Shown here piece by piece: positions 7,661 to 15,936 of a DNA stretch of 64,000 bases. The first letter of the stretch is position 1. Each line of letters starts with the position of its first letter. The DNA is from Alphaproteobacteria bacterium. GTDB taxonomy: Bacteria; Pseudomonadota; Alphaproteobacteria; Micavibrionales; Micavibrionaceae. Both the position numbers and the translations under genes were made by a program. The notes beneath the pieces were generated by a model. That model was not told the origin of the DNA. It did not search any database and saw only the letters and a program-made list of their open reading frames with translations. The DNA lies in contig CP065008.1 of the NCBI GenBank assembly GCA_016699735.1, positions 1,302,001-1,366,000 of the forward strand, read 5' to 3'.

Positions 7661-8914
7661 TCAGGCCGCCTTGCTGCCCTTCTTCTTGGCCTTCCGCCGA
7701 ACGATCGTGTTATTCCGCAGGCGCACGGCGTTGATGCGGATGAACCCTTGCGCGTCCACCTGATTATATCCGCCTTCCTCGTCCATGCTAGACTGCTTGG
7801 GGTCGTAGAGGGCGTTGGGGGAGGTGCGCGCGACCGGATAGGCGCGGCCCTTGAACAGTTGCACCGTGACCGCGCCGTTCACCGGCTCCTGCGCCTTGTC
7901 CATGAAATGCATGAGCAACTCGAACTCCGGCGCGAACCAGAACCCGTTATAGATCAGCTCGGCGACCTTCAGCGCCATCAGGTCGCGCAGCTTCATCACT
8001 TCGCGATCCATCGTGAGCCCTTCAAGGTCGCGGTGCGCCTGCCGCAGGATTTCCCCTCCCGGCGTCTCATAAACCCCGCGCGATTTGATACCGACGAAGC
8101 GGTTCTCCACCATGTCCATCCGCCCGATCCCGTGGCGGCTGCCGACCGTGTTGAGATAGGTGAACAGCTCCAGCGCCCCTGTTTTCTTTGTGCCGTCATC
8201 CTTGTTTTCAACTTTGACCGGAAGACCCTCTTCAAACGTCAAAACCACAGTCTCGGCCTGATCCGGCCATTGGTCAGGATGGGAGGTGCGCGAATAAATC
8301 TCCTCATCGCACGCCGCGCCGGGATCTTCCAGAATCCCCGCTTCGTGGGAAATGTGCAGCAGGTTATCATCCTCGGAATACGGCTTCTTGTGCGTGGCCG
8401 TGACGGGTATGCCGTATTGCTGCGCGTAATTGAGCATATCCGTGCGCCCCCGGAAGCGCGTCAAAAATTCCGGCATCTTCCACGGCGCGATGACCTTGAT
8501 ATCCGGCTTGAGGGCGTAATACGTCAGCTCGAACCGCACCTGATCGTTACCCTTTCCGGTCGCCCCGTGCGCGACATATTCGGCATTCTCCTTCTCGGCA
8601 ATTTTAATCTGATGCTTGGCGATGATGGGCCGCGCAACCGAGGTGCCAAGCAGGTAACGCCCCTCATACACCGCCTGCGATTTGAAAGTCGGGAAGATGT
8701 AATCGGTGACGAATTCCTCGCGCAGATCCTCGATATACACCTTCGACGCGCCGACCTTAAGCGCCTTGGCCTCTGCGGCCTTGAAATCCTCGTCCTGCCC
8801 CACATTGGCAATAAAGGCGATCACCTCGTATTCCTGCTCAATCAGCCATTTCAGAATGACCGATGTATCCAGCCCGCCCGAATAGGCGAGAACGATTTTG
8901 CCTTTTTTTGCCAT
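7661..8914 (-). CDS. argG: Argininosuccinate synthase
   Basis: ArgG joins citrulline and aspartate using ATP. The 417-residue protein begins MAKKGKIVLAYSGGLDTSV, the N-type ATP pyrophosphatase loop (AYSGGLDTS) of this enzyme, and has HGATGKGNDQVRFE near residue 117 and the GRMDMVENRFVGIKSRGVYE block near 270. Length is normal for the family. It is separated from the rest of the arginine cluster by a hexanucleotide repeat tract and a small coiled-coil gene, so it probably has its own promoter upstream of 8914. Confidence 0.97.
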   Translation of the reverse strand: MAKKGKIVLAYSGGLDTSVILKWLIEQEYEVIAFIANVGQDEDFKAAEAKALKVGASKVYIEDLREEFVTDYIFPTFKSQAVYEGRYLLGTSVARPIIAKHQIKIAEKENAEYVAHGATGKGNDQVRFELTYYALKPDIKVIAPWKMPEFLTRFRGRTDMLNYAQQYGIPVTATHKKPYSEDDNLLHISHEAGILEDPGAACDEEIYSRTSHPDQWPDQAETVVLTFEEGLPVKVENKDDGTKKTGALELFTYLNTVGSRHGIGRMDMVENRFVGIKSRGVYETPGGEILRQAHRDLEGLTMDREVMKLRDLMALKVAELIYNGFWFAPEFELLMHFMDKAQEPVNGAVTVQLFKGRAYPVARTSPNALYDPKQSSMDEEGGYNQVDAQGFIRINAVRLRNNTIVRRKAKKKGSKAA

Positions 8915-8998
8915 GATCTTAACTCTCTTGATCTCAGTTCAAACCAGCCCCTTATTTAGGCCATCGCCGCTAAAAAGTGAAGCGGAAAGCAGAAGAGC

Positions 8999-9046
8999 AA
9001 ATCCAAATCCAAATCCAAATCCAAATCCAAATCCAAATCCAAATCC
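8999..9046. repeat. Tandem hexanucleotide repeat (AAATCC)8
   Basis: Eight perfect, uninterrupted copies of AAATCC (GGATTT on the other strand) lie between the stop of the coiled-coil gene (9068) and argG, 84 bases upstream of the argG start. Such tracts change copy number by slipped-strand pairing, so this could vary between strains and alter the spacing of argG promoter elements. It codes for nothing credible. Confidence 0.97.
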
Positions 9047-9067
9047 CTTCGGTATGAAAGAGGCAAA

Positions 9068-9328
9068 TCAGTCGGCGGGATCCACAGGGGGAGGGGGCTT
9101 GTTCTTGTCCTCAAGCCGCTCGATCCGCCCACGCAGATGATCCAGCTCATCGCCCTGCCAGCGCAGGGAACCGTGAAACCCGGCCATGAAGGAATCCATG
9201 GTTGAAATGCGTGAATCAATGCGCCGCACCGCCTCCTTCAGAACGGAAACATCGGCCTTCAGCACCGCAACATCGCCTTGGATGTTATGGAGGATAGGAA
9301 TAACGATGTCATCAATCTTATCGCCCAT
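9068..9328 (-). CDS. Small coiled-coil protein
   Basis: This 86-residue protein is almost entirely heptad-like: DIVIPILHNIQGDVAVLKADV followed by VLKEAVRRID, and a second segment ELDHLRGRIERLED, ending in a Pro-rich tail. Similar small proteins occur widely in alphaproteobacteria and usually have no assigned function. It lies between the broken membrane-protein gene and the repeat tract upstream of argG. An oligomeric scaffold or regulator is possible. ATG start at 9328. Confidence 0.6.
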   Translation of the reverse strand: MGDKIDDIVIPILHNIQGDVAVLKADVSVLKEAVRRIDSRISTMDSFMAGFHGSLRWQGDELDHLRGRIERLEDKNKPPPPVDPAD

Positions 9329-9492
9329 GGAATAAGACTACAGCAGAGTTTTTGTTCTGTCTATGTTCTTCTTTTGCATGGGAGTGATTTATAAACAAAT
9401 CGCAAAAGTATAGAAGGCAATGTGGGCCCGTTCTTAAGGTCTTTCTCATGGTGATGAGTTTAGTAAACAGGAGAAATTTTAGGTGGTACTCA

Positions 9493-10149
9493 TTAAAGGT
9501 TCATACCATTGTAAAACACTTGACATATATACAAAAGGAGAACGAACCACGTCGCCAATCTTGATTTTGTAACCCCATATCGAAAGCCCGCCCAAAGAAC
9601 AAAAAGCAAGGGTGTGGAACCTATCAGATAAGGAGCCATATTCAGATAGTAGTCACCGCCAAAATGAAAGTCGTCCCAAAAATCTTAGAGTAAGCCCATA
9701 AAAAAACTTGACCCCAATGAAACTAGACCAAAAGAAAAAAATGGAATTCCAAGTGTAAAAAACCAAAAATAATTTACGGCTTCATAAAGACAATCTGACT
9801 TAAGAGAAGAGACATAATACACAAAGGGAAAGCAACTGCCTGTAAAATGATCGCGAGGACCAGAAGGTATGAGAGAGAGCAGCCAGTTACAAAAAACGAT
9901 AGTATTTCCAACAATCAAATACAGAGACAAACAACAGCAAAATTTTTCGTAATATTTCGTATATCTGAAATCCAAAAAAGCCTGAAAAAGCAAAAACAGG
10001 CAGATTACAAAAAAATGATAACCATAGTAATTTTCAAAAAGAGGCCAGGAAAACCAAACCCAGAGCCCAGTGGCAGATAAAAAAACCAGACCAAAACTGA
10101 ACGTCAGAAAAGTCCAAAGAAGTACTTTTTTGAAATCAATCTTCAGCAA
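9493..10149 (-). pseudogene. Multi-span membrane protein gene interrupted by an in-frame stop
   Basis: The open part (9685-10149) encodes 154 residues with about four hydrophobic spans and very AT-rich codon use. The TAA at 9685-9687 is followed, in the same frame, by 63 further sense codons to a TAA at 9493-9495. The added part begins DFWDDFHFGGDYYLNMAP and contains two more membrane-like segments (YLIGSTPLLFVLWAGF and LATWFVLLLYICQVFY). A single nonsense change therefore seems to have split a protein of about 218 residues with six spans. The start appears to be TTG at 10149, 6 bases after the argF stop, with AGGAGG just before it; CTG or ATT just downstream are alternatives. Family unknown. 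Confidence 0.65.
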
Positions 10150-10155
10150 CGCCTC

Positions 10156-11058
10156 CTACCCTTTCTTCTTCACCCTCACTCCGGCTTCCTCAAGGCACCA
10201 CGCCAGAATCGCCTTCTGCGCGTGCAGGCGGTTTTCCGCCTCGTCATAGATTACGCTGGCGGATGTCTTCAAAACCTCCGGCGTCACTTCCTCGTTCTGG
10301 TGGATGGGCATACAATGCATGAAAATCGCCCCGTCCTTCGCCTGCGCCATCAGCGCCGCATTCACCTGATACGGCATGAATTTATCAATCGACTTGCCTT
10401 CCTGCCCCATCGAAACCCAGGTGTCGGTGACGATGACATCCGCGCCTTTCGCCGCCGCCTTGGCGTCTTCCTGATAGGTCACGTCCGCGCTGGTCTTCGC
10501 GGGTTTGAGGTCCGGCGGGGTGGAGATGACAAGATCGAACCCGAAAATCGGCGCCGCCTGCGCGAAGGTCTTGCACACGTTGTTATAATCCCCGAACCAC
10601 ACGATTTTCTTGCCCTCAATCGCGCCGAGCTTCTCCTCGATGGTCAGCAAATCCGCCATGATCTGGCAAGGATGGGATTCATCCGTCATCCCGTTGATGA
10701 TCGGAATCGTTGCCCAGCCGGCCAGTTCCTCCATCAGCTCATGGCTGCTCATCCGCAGCATCACGGCATCGACGAAGCGTGAGAGAACCTTGGCCGTATC
10801 CTCCACCGTCTCGGACCCGGCGATCTGCATCTCGCCCATATTCATGACAATCGTATGCCCGCCGAGCTGCTTCATAGCCACCTCAAAGGAAAGACGCGTA
10901 CGCGTGGAACGCTTGTCGAACGCCATCACCAGCGACAGCCCCTCAAGGATCTGCGGCGGGTTGTATTTGTCCCGCTTGAGGGCGTGCGCGTGCTCCAGAA
11001 TACCCTTGAGAGTGTCCGGCCCGATATCGGGGAGGTTGATGAAATGTCTGATGCTCAT
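10156..11058 (-). CDS. argF: Ornithine carbamoyltransferase
   Basis: ArgF makes citrulline from ornithine and carbamoyl phosphate. The 300-residue protein has the carbamoyl-phosphate loop STRTRLSFEV (residues 52-61), HPCQIMADL (about 128-136) and the HCMP motif near residue 252, a conservative variant of HCLP. After HCMP the usual Ala-His-Arg-Gly reads Ile-His-Gln-Asn, so the ornithine-side loop is slightly unusual. Aspartate carbamoyltransferase is unlikely given the HCMP motif and the arginine gene context. It lies downstream of argD and the GxxExxY gene on the minus strand. Confidence 0.94.
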   Translation of the reverse strand: MSIRHFINLPDIGPDTLKGILEHAHALKRDKYNPPQILEGLSLVMAFDKRSTRTRLSFEVAMKQLGGHTIVMNMGEMQIAGSETVEDTAKVLSRFVDAVMLRMSSHELMEELAGWATIPIINGMTDESHPCQIMADLLTIEEKLGAIEGKKIVWFGDYNNVCKTFAQAAPIFGFDLVISTPPDLKPAKTSADVTYQEDAKAAAKGADVIVTDTWVSMGQEGKSIDKFMPYQVNAALMAQAKDGAIFMHCMPIHQNEEVTPEVLKTSASVIYDEAENRLHAQKAILAWCLEEAGVRVKKKG

Positions 11059-11174
11059 TTAAAAATCCTTTATTATTATACTAAACACAACGACCACTAC
11101 GTTCACAACGAAAGCCCGCACAAAAGCGCCGCAGACGCAAAAAATGATCCAATTTATTTTTGCCTCCGTCGGTT

Positions 11175-11612
11175 TTAAACCACCATTCTTTTAATACCCT
11201 CTTTCAGCATACGGGTATTGAAGTTAACGATCAAACCCAGCCTGATCTCCGACAGTTGCAGATATGTCATAAGTTGCGCCTGATGGATAGGTAGGATTTT
11301 TTCAACGCATTTCAACTCCACAATCACGCAATTCTCGACAACCAGATCAAGCCTGTAACCGGCATCAATCAGAACGGTTTCATGTTTGATTGGCAGTATT
11401 TTCTGGCGTTCCGTCTTAAGTCCTTGAACTTGAGTGAGTTCATAACACAAAAGATGCTCATACGCGCTTTCCAGAAGGCCCGGCCCATAAAGACGGTGGA
11501 TTTTAAACGCACTGTCCAGAATTTTCGAAGACACTTCGTTTTCAAGGCTGTCCTGATCCAAAACAGCTTTAATCTCGTTTTCGTTGTGTTCTTCGAGTGC
11601 GTTGTGTTTCAT
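11175..11612 (-). CDS. GxxExxY protein
   Basis: The 145-residue protein carries the family hallmark GPGLLESAYEHLL near residue 44, followed by YRLDLVVENCVIVELKCVEKI, which resembles a nuclease-like (PD-(D/E)xK-type) core with D and ExK. Members are widespread in metagenomic bacteria, often near mobile regions, and have no settled function. I chose the ATG at 11612 rather than the longer frame to 11654, because the longer version overlaps argD and adds an arginine-rich stretch unlike the family. It sits between argD (stop 11617) and argF in the arginine cluster and is more AT-rich than those genes, suggesting later insertion. Confidence 0.8.
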   Translation of the reverse strand: MKHNALEEHNENEIKAVLDQDSLENEVSSKILDSAFKIHRLYGPGLLESAYEHLLCYELTQVQGLKTERQKILPIKHETVLIDAGYRLDLVVENCVIVELKCVEKILPIHQAQLMTYLQLSEIRLGLIVNFNTRMLKEGIKRMVV

Positions 11613-11616
11613 AAAA

Positions 11617-12819
11617 CTAATCCATCTCCTTGAGTGTCTTGCCAATAATCGCAAGCGCCTCGTGAGCCTGCTCCTCTTTCAGAATGAGAGGAGGGGTCAG
11701 GCGCAGGGTATTCTCGCCCGCCTTGGTGGCCATTAGCCCGTTTTTCTGCAGCGCTTTGAGCAAATCTGTGCATTTGGTGTTCGTATCCACCCCGATCATC
11801 AGGCCTTTGCCCTTGATATCGGTGATCTTGTTCGACTCGCGCTGGAGCTGCTTCAACCCCTCGAACAGCACACCGGAAACCTTTTTGACGTTGGACAGGA
11901 ACCCGCGCTTGAGCATCTGCTTGATGACCGTAGCGGCAACGGCGCAGGCCAGCGGATTACCGCCGTAAGTCGTGCCATGTGTGCCCACGACGATCGCCGA
12001 GCCGAACTTGCGCTTGGCCGCCATCGCGCCCACAGGGAAGCCCCCGCCCATCCCTTTCGCCCACGCCGCGATATCCGGCTCGACTTTAAAGCTTTCATAG
12101 GCGTTGAATGTGCCCAGCCGCCCGAACCCCGCCTGAACCTCATCGAAGATCAGGCAGATATTGTTCTCGTCGCACAGCGTCCGCAAACCCTTGAGAAAGG
12201 GAAGTTCAGCCACCGCCAGACCGCCTTCGCCCTGCACGGGCTCGACGATGATTGCCGCCGTTTTATCGGAGATCAGAGCCTTGACGGACTCCAGATCGTT
12301 GAATTTCGCGAAATGCACGCCTTCGATATAAGGCCCGAAATAGGGCTGGCTCATCCGCTTTTCCGTCACGCTGGCCGAACCGTAGGTCCGCCCGTGGAAG
12401 CTGTTGCGGAACGCGATGATCTCGTTGCAGTGCGGCCCCTTGGTATCGTACGCCCATTTCCGCGCGCATTTGAGGGCCGCCTCCACGCTCTCCGTCCCGC
12501 TGTTGGAAAAATAGATCTGGTCGAAGCAGGAATGTTTGACCAGCAACTCGGCGGCCTCCATCTTCTCCGGCGTGGCGTAGGAGGACTGACAGGCCATCAG
12601 CCGCCCCGCCTGCCTCTTGATCGTTTTCAAAATCGCCGGATTCGCATGACCGAGCGATGCCACAGCGATCCCCGCCGCGAAGTCCAGATACTTCTTCCCG
12701 TCCGTGTCATAGGCGTAGCAGCCTTGTCCGTGGTCCATCGCCACCGGCTGCGCGTCATAGGTGCTGACCAGCACGGCCTTGGTTCTGTCGATAATCTCTT
12801 GGGCGGTGGGGTGTGTCAT
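11617..12819 (-). CDS. argD: Acetylornithine aminotransferase
   Basis: ArgD is a class III PLP-dependent aminotransferase that converts N-acetylglutamate semialdehyde to N-acetylornithine. The 400-residue protein has the PLP-binding region DEVQAGFGRLG and then AWAKGMGGGFPVGA, which supplies the Schiff-base Lys. The N-terminal VPLLD-like region and the GTHGTTYGGNPLACA block are typical. Its first four bases overlap the stop of the upstream DUF805-like gene (ATGA type), implying translational coupling. Confidence 0.95.
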   Translation of the reverse strand: MTHPTAQEIIDRTKAVLVSTYDAQPVAMDHGQGCYAYDTDGKKYLDFAAGIAVASLGHANPAILKTIKRQAGRLMACQSSYATPEKMEAAELLVKHSCFDQIYFSNSGTESVEAALKCARKWAYDTKGPHCNEIIAFRNSFHGRTYGSASVTEKRMSQPYFGPYIEGVHFAKFNDLESVKALISDKTAAIIVEPVQGEGGLAVAELPFLKGLRTLCDENNICLIFDEVQAGFGRLGTFNAYESFKVEPDIAAWAKGMGGGFPVGAMAAKRKFGSAIVVGTHGTTYGGNPLACAVAATVIKQMLKRGFLSNVKKVSGVLFEGLKQLQRESNKITDIKGKGLMIGVDTNTKCTDLLKALQKNGLMATKAGENTLRLTPPLILKEEQAHEALAIIGKTLKEMD

Positions 12820-13289
12820 GATGAATCTCCGGTATGTTCATAATCAGAAAATTTGGACCTTGTTTTTTTTACTTGAGTATTATGAGCCTGTTCATTCGCT
12901 GCTGATCGACTCTCGCTGTTAACTAAAAAGATAAAAAGTTTTGAGATTGATACTATCCCTAAAAAGAACAACACATACAAAAAGCCAAAAAATCTTGCAT
13001 AAAGGGAAGAGTCAGTAGATTTAAGACCGAACTGCAAAGGAAAGAGTAAAAGAAACAAACACAGAAAAAGTGATATAGAAACAGATTTTATACTTCCCCC
13101 AAAATCCCTGACTCTTTTATAAAGAAAGACGAGAAAGACATAAGACCCTACAAGCAAAACGATCCAGAATAAGTAAAGATTTTTCTGATTACTTACCACT
13201 AAAATGAGGGGAACATAAACCATAACTGCGATGAGAAATTGCTCTCTATTCGCCCGCCCTTGCCGTATGTCCAGCAGCGCCCACATCAC
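12816..13289 (-). CDS. DUF805-like membrane protein, copy b
   Basis: This 157-residue protein has an N-terminal LDIRQGRANREQFLIA motif followed by four hydrophobic segments and the loop KRVRDFGGS, the layout of DUF805 inner-membrane proteins (RGRxxRxxFW and RxRDxG). It is strikingly AT-rich compared with argB and argD on either side. Its start overlaps the stop of the other DUF805-like gene by four bases, and its own stop overlaps argD by four bases. A charged tail (residues 125-157) is probably cytoplasmic. Function unknown. Confidence 0.75.
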   Translation of the reverse strand: MMWALLDIRQGRANREQFLIAVMVYVPLILVVSNQKNLYLFWIVLLVGSYVFLVFLYKRVRDFGGSIKSVSISLFLCLFLLLFPLQFGLKSTDSSLYARFFGFLYVLFFLGIVSISKLFIFLVNSESRSAANEQAHNTQVKKTRSKFSDYEHTGDSS

Positions 13290-13816
13290 CCTCTCCCCTT
13301 GAACTCTTGGATTTCTGCGGAAGCCTTGCTGGGCGCGGGGGCGCCAGCCTCATCCGCCCCGTCCGCCGGAGCGCCAGCCGCAGTCCCCTTCTTGAAAATC
13401 AGAACCAGATAATACCCGGCAATCACCAGCCACAGCAAACTGTTCAGCGGATTGTTCGAGAGCAGGAAGGCAAAAATGCTCCTCCAGAAATCGGTGTTCT
13501 GGCCGGACTCCAGCGCCTCCGCCGAGAAGGACAGCGCCCAGACATAAAGCCGGCTGAGCAGCCCGATTACCGCGGGAAACGTATGCGTGCCGATATCCCG
13601 CAGCCTCCGAACCTCGATCAGCAGGCCGATATAAAGCGAAACCGCAACCGCCATAGGCATATAAAGAAATTGCGCGATTTCATGCGGGATATGGATAATG
13701 ACGGGCATCAGCAGGATAAACAGCGGTACAAAAATAAAAAAGTAAAAGACAAAATACGCGATCAGGAATTCGATCCTGTTATACCGCCCGACCCGGATGT
13801 CCAGAAACTGCCACAC
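13286..13816 (-). CDS. DUF805-like membrane protein, copy a
   Basis: A 176-residue protein that starts WQFLDIRVGRYNRIEFLIA and so shares its N-terminal motif with the next gene. It has about four membrane spans, the loop RRLRDIGTH after the second span, and an Ala/Pro/Gly-rich C-terminal tail (residues 147-172). It directly follows argB; the argB stop shares base 13816 with its start. Its GC content is higher than copy b, so the pair may not result from a very recent duplication. Confidence 0.78.
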   Translation of the reverse strand: MWQFLDIRVGRYNRIEFLIAYFVFYFFIFVPLFILLMPVIIHIPHEIAQFLYMPMAVAVSLYIGLLIEVRRLRDIGTHTFPAVIGLLSRLYVWALSFSAEALESGQNTDFWRSIFAFLLSNNPLNSLLWLVIAGYYLVLIFKKGTAAGAPADGADEAGAPAPSKASAEIQEFKGRG

Positions 13817-14730
13817 TACTTCCGCGCCTCGATTAGTTTCTGCACCTCGACTTCGTTGAGGTAGTTCTGCCGCTCCTCCTCGGGCAGCACCATGGTGCCG
13901 GGGCTGACCGACTCGTAAATCTCCTTGTACAACGCATCCTCGCGCAGGCCGTTAATCAGGTGGATGCGCTTCACGCCGCCCTCCAGAGCCCGCAGGCAGT
14001 TCTCCAGCTTCACCTTCATGCCGCCCGTCGCCGTGCCGTCCTTGATGTATTGCGAAATCTGCTTCGAGGTAATCATGAAGGCGGTTTTCCCGTTGACCAT
14101 CACGCCGTCGACATCGCTCAGGAAAATCAGCTTGTGCGCGCCCGTGCCGATGGCCAGTTCCGTGGACACCGAGTCCGCGTTGATATTCACCAGATGCCCC
14201 TCCCGGCTCATGGTCAGGCAGGGGCAGGCGATGAAGTTGGTGACGCGCAGCAGGCGGTTGATCGGGCGCTTGAAAACATCCTTGATATCCCCCACGAACC
14301 CGTAATCAATCGGCTTCTTCGGGCGCAGCTCCACGCGCATCCAGTCCGAAGGCACGGCATTGAGCGCCAGCCCTTCGAGGTTGTTCTTGTGCATCCCCTG
14401 ATAGACGCGTAACGACAGATCGCCCCCCACGACTTCGCGCAGCAGGCCCATAGTGGCGGCATCCGTCACGCGCCGCCCGTCCTTGCGTTTGACGCCGATC
14501 CCCCGCGCCTCGACCGCCCGGTCCACCAGACCGCCATGCCCGTAGATCAGGATGACCTTCACCCCATGCACCGTCAAAGAGCGGATATTCGCCAGCAGAT
14601 TATCCAAAGCATCCGGGTTTTCGATGATTTGCCCACTCGCCTTCACGATGAACAGATTGTCGCGGAACTTGCTCTCGTAGAACGCGTTGATGAACAGGTC
14701 GGGCAGGGGCTTGGGTTTCTTTTTGGCCAT
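13816..14730 (-). CDS. argB: Acetylglutamate kinase, divergent
   Basis: ArgB phosphorylates N-acetylglutamate. The 304-residue protein has an amino-acid kinase fold: LFIVKASGQ (residues 27-35), VKVILIYGHGG, GIGVKRKDGRRVTDAATM, then FLSDVDGVM and TATGGMKVKLE. It departs from standard bacterial ArgB, where the nucleotide loop reads HGGG rather than GHGG, and the segment around residues 110-170 is unusual. The neighbours argC, argD and argF support the assignment. It follows rtcB by 18 bases. Confidence 0.88.
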   Translation of the reverse strand: MAKKKPKPLPDLFINAFYESKFRDNLFIVKASGQIIENPDALDNLLANIRSLTVHGVKVILIYGHGGLVDRAVEARGIGVKRKDGRRVTDAATMGLLREVVGGDLSLRVYQGMHKNNLEGLALNAVPSDWMRVELRPKKPIDYGFVGDIKDVFKRPINRLLRVTNFIACPCLTMSREGHLVNINADSVSTELAIGTGAHKLIFLSDVDGVMVNGKTAFMITSKQISQYIKDGTATGGMKVKLENCLRALEGGVKRIHLINGLREDALYKEIYESVSPGTMVLPEEERQNYLNEVEVQKLIEARK

Positions 14731-14748
14731 CTTTTTCAGTCCTTGTTT

Positions 14749-15927
14749 TTAATCCTTGTAGGGGTCGAATTCATCCGCCCCCGCCATCGCCACGATGAGG
14801 GGAGTCAAACGGTGGAGAACGCTCACGCTGTCCGCATGATAGGACAGAACATCGTCAAGCTTGCGGTAAACATCCGGCGACTCGTCCGCGCCCGCGCCGT
14901 AAAGCCGCACGCCCTGCGCCGCGACCTTTTTCCGCATCTCGGCCTCGTTGATCTTTCCTTCGGAGATTTTAACCTTCTTTCCCTTCGCCCAGCGGCTTTT
15001 TCCGGCAGCCTCCGTCCGGGACATCACGCGCCCCGCGCCGTGAATGGTGGAATACAGATTCTCCTTCGCCTCCGGCGTGTCCCGCCCTTCAAGGATCACG
15101 GAAATATCGCCCATCGACCCGCCGACGAAGCATTTCTGCCCCGGAAACGCAGGCGTCGAACCCTTGCGGACAACGAAAAGTTTCTCGCCGTCATGCTCTT
15201 CCTCGAACGCAAAATTATGGTGGTTATGAACTTCCACAAGCCGCTCTGTCGATCCTTGGATGATCCGAGAAACCTCATCGCACACCCACTCGCGTCCGGC
15301 GTAAGCATAACGCCCGCCCAGACGCATAGCCTTCAGGTATTGCTGCCCCAGATCGGATTTGAGATCGACGACGCACGGATCGACCAGCATCCCGTCTTTC
15401 CCGCCCGCCGCCTTCAGGAAATGCGTCGTGGATTTATGCCCCAGCCCGCGGGAACCAAAATGCACCCCGATCCAGATAAAATCCTGCTCGTCCTTGAAAA
15501 CATCGACATAATGGTTGCCCGATCCGACCGTTCCGAGCTGCGCCGCCGCCATATCGCGCAAATCGCCGACGACGTCGATCGCCCACGCATCGTCCTCGTC
15601 AAGACACTCCGCCTCAACGGAGGTTTTATTCGAGCGTCCGACGCCAAAGGAAATCGTCTTCGCAATCGCCAGCCCGATCTCATCCAGCCGGTGTTCGATC
15701 TCGGAATGTTTGACCGGAAGCTTCACCGCCATATTGCCGCAGGCGATATCGAACCCGACGCCGGAAATCGAAACCGCGTCCCGGTACGCCACGACGCCGC
15801 CCACGGGCTGCGCGTAGCCCAGATGCCCGTCCGCGCACAGCACGCCCTTCACCCCGCCGAAATTGACGCAGTTTTTCATTTGCTCGATGGTTTTGTCGTC
15901 GTGTTGACCGATGACTTTTAAATCCAT
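14749..15927 (-). CDS. rtcB: RNA-splicing ligase RtcB
   Basis: RtcB joins RNA 2',3'-cyclic phosphate (or 3'-phosphate) and 5'-hydroxyl ends using GTP and manganese. The 392-residue protein has CADGHLGY (residues 31-38), GVGFDIACGNMAV with the metal-binding Asp and Cys, GSGNHYVD, HFGSRGLGH, HNHHNFAFEE and HGAGRVMSR, covering the metal and guanylylation histidines. It therefore looks active. It sits inside an arginine operon, 9 bases after argC and 18 before argB, an unusual place. It is at the short end of the family. Confidence 0.93.
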   Translation of the reverse strand: MDLKVIGQHDDKTIEQMKNCVNFGGVKGVLCADGHLGYAQPVGGVVAYRDAVSISGVGFDIACGNMAVKLPVKHSEIEHRLDEIGLAIAKTISFGVGRSNKTSVEAECLDEDDAWAIDVVGDLRDMAAAQLGTVGSGNHYVDVFKDEQDFIWIGVHFGSRGLGHKSTTHFLKAAGGKDGMLVDPCVVDLKSDLGQQYLKAMRLGGRYAYAGREWVCDEVSRIIQGSTERLVEVHNHHNFAFEEEHDGEKLFVVRKGSTPAFPGQKCFVGGSMGDISVILEGRDTPEAKENLYSTIHGAGRVMSRTEAAGKSRWAKGKKVKISEGKINEAEMRKKVAAQGVRLYGAGADESPDVYRKLDDVLSYHADSVSVLHRLTPLIVAMAGADEFDPYKD

Positions 15928-15936
15928 GTTGACCTC

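Noticed and set aside
13307..15921. Long plus-strand open frames across argB and rtcB
   Set aside because: Antisense shadows of strongly supported genes; Arg/His/Gln-rich with no family features.
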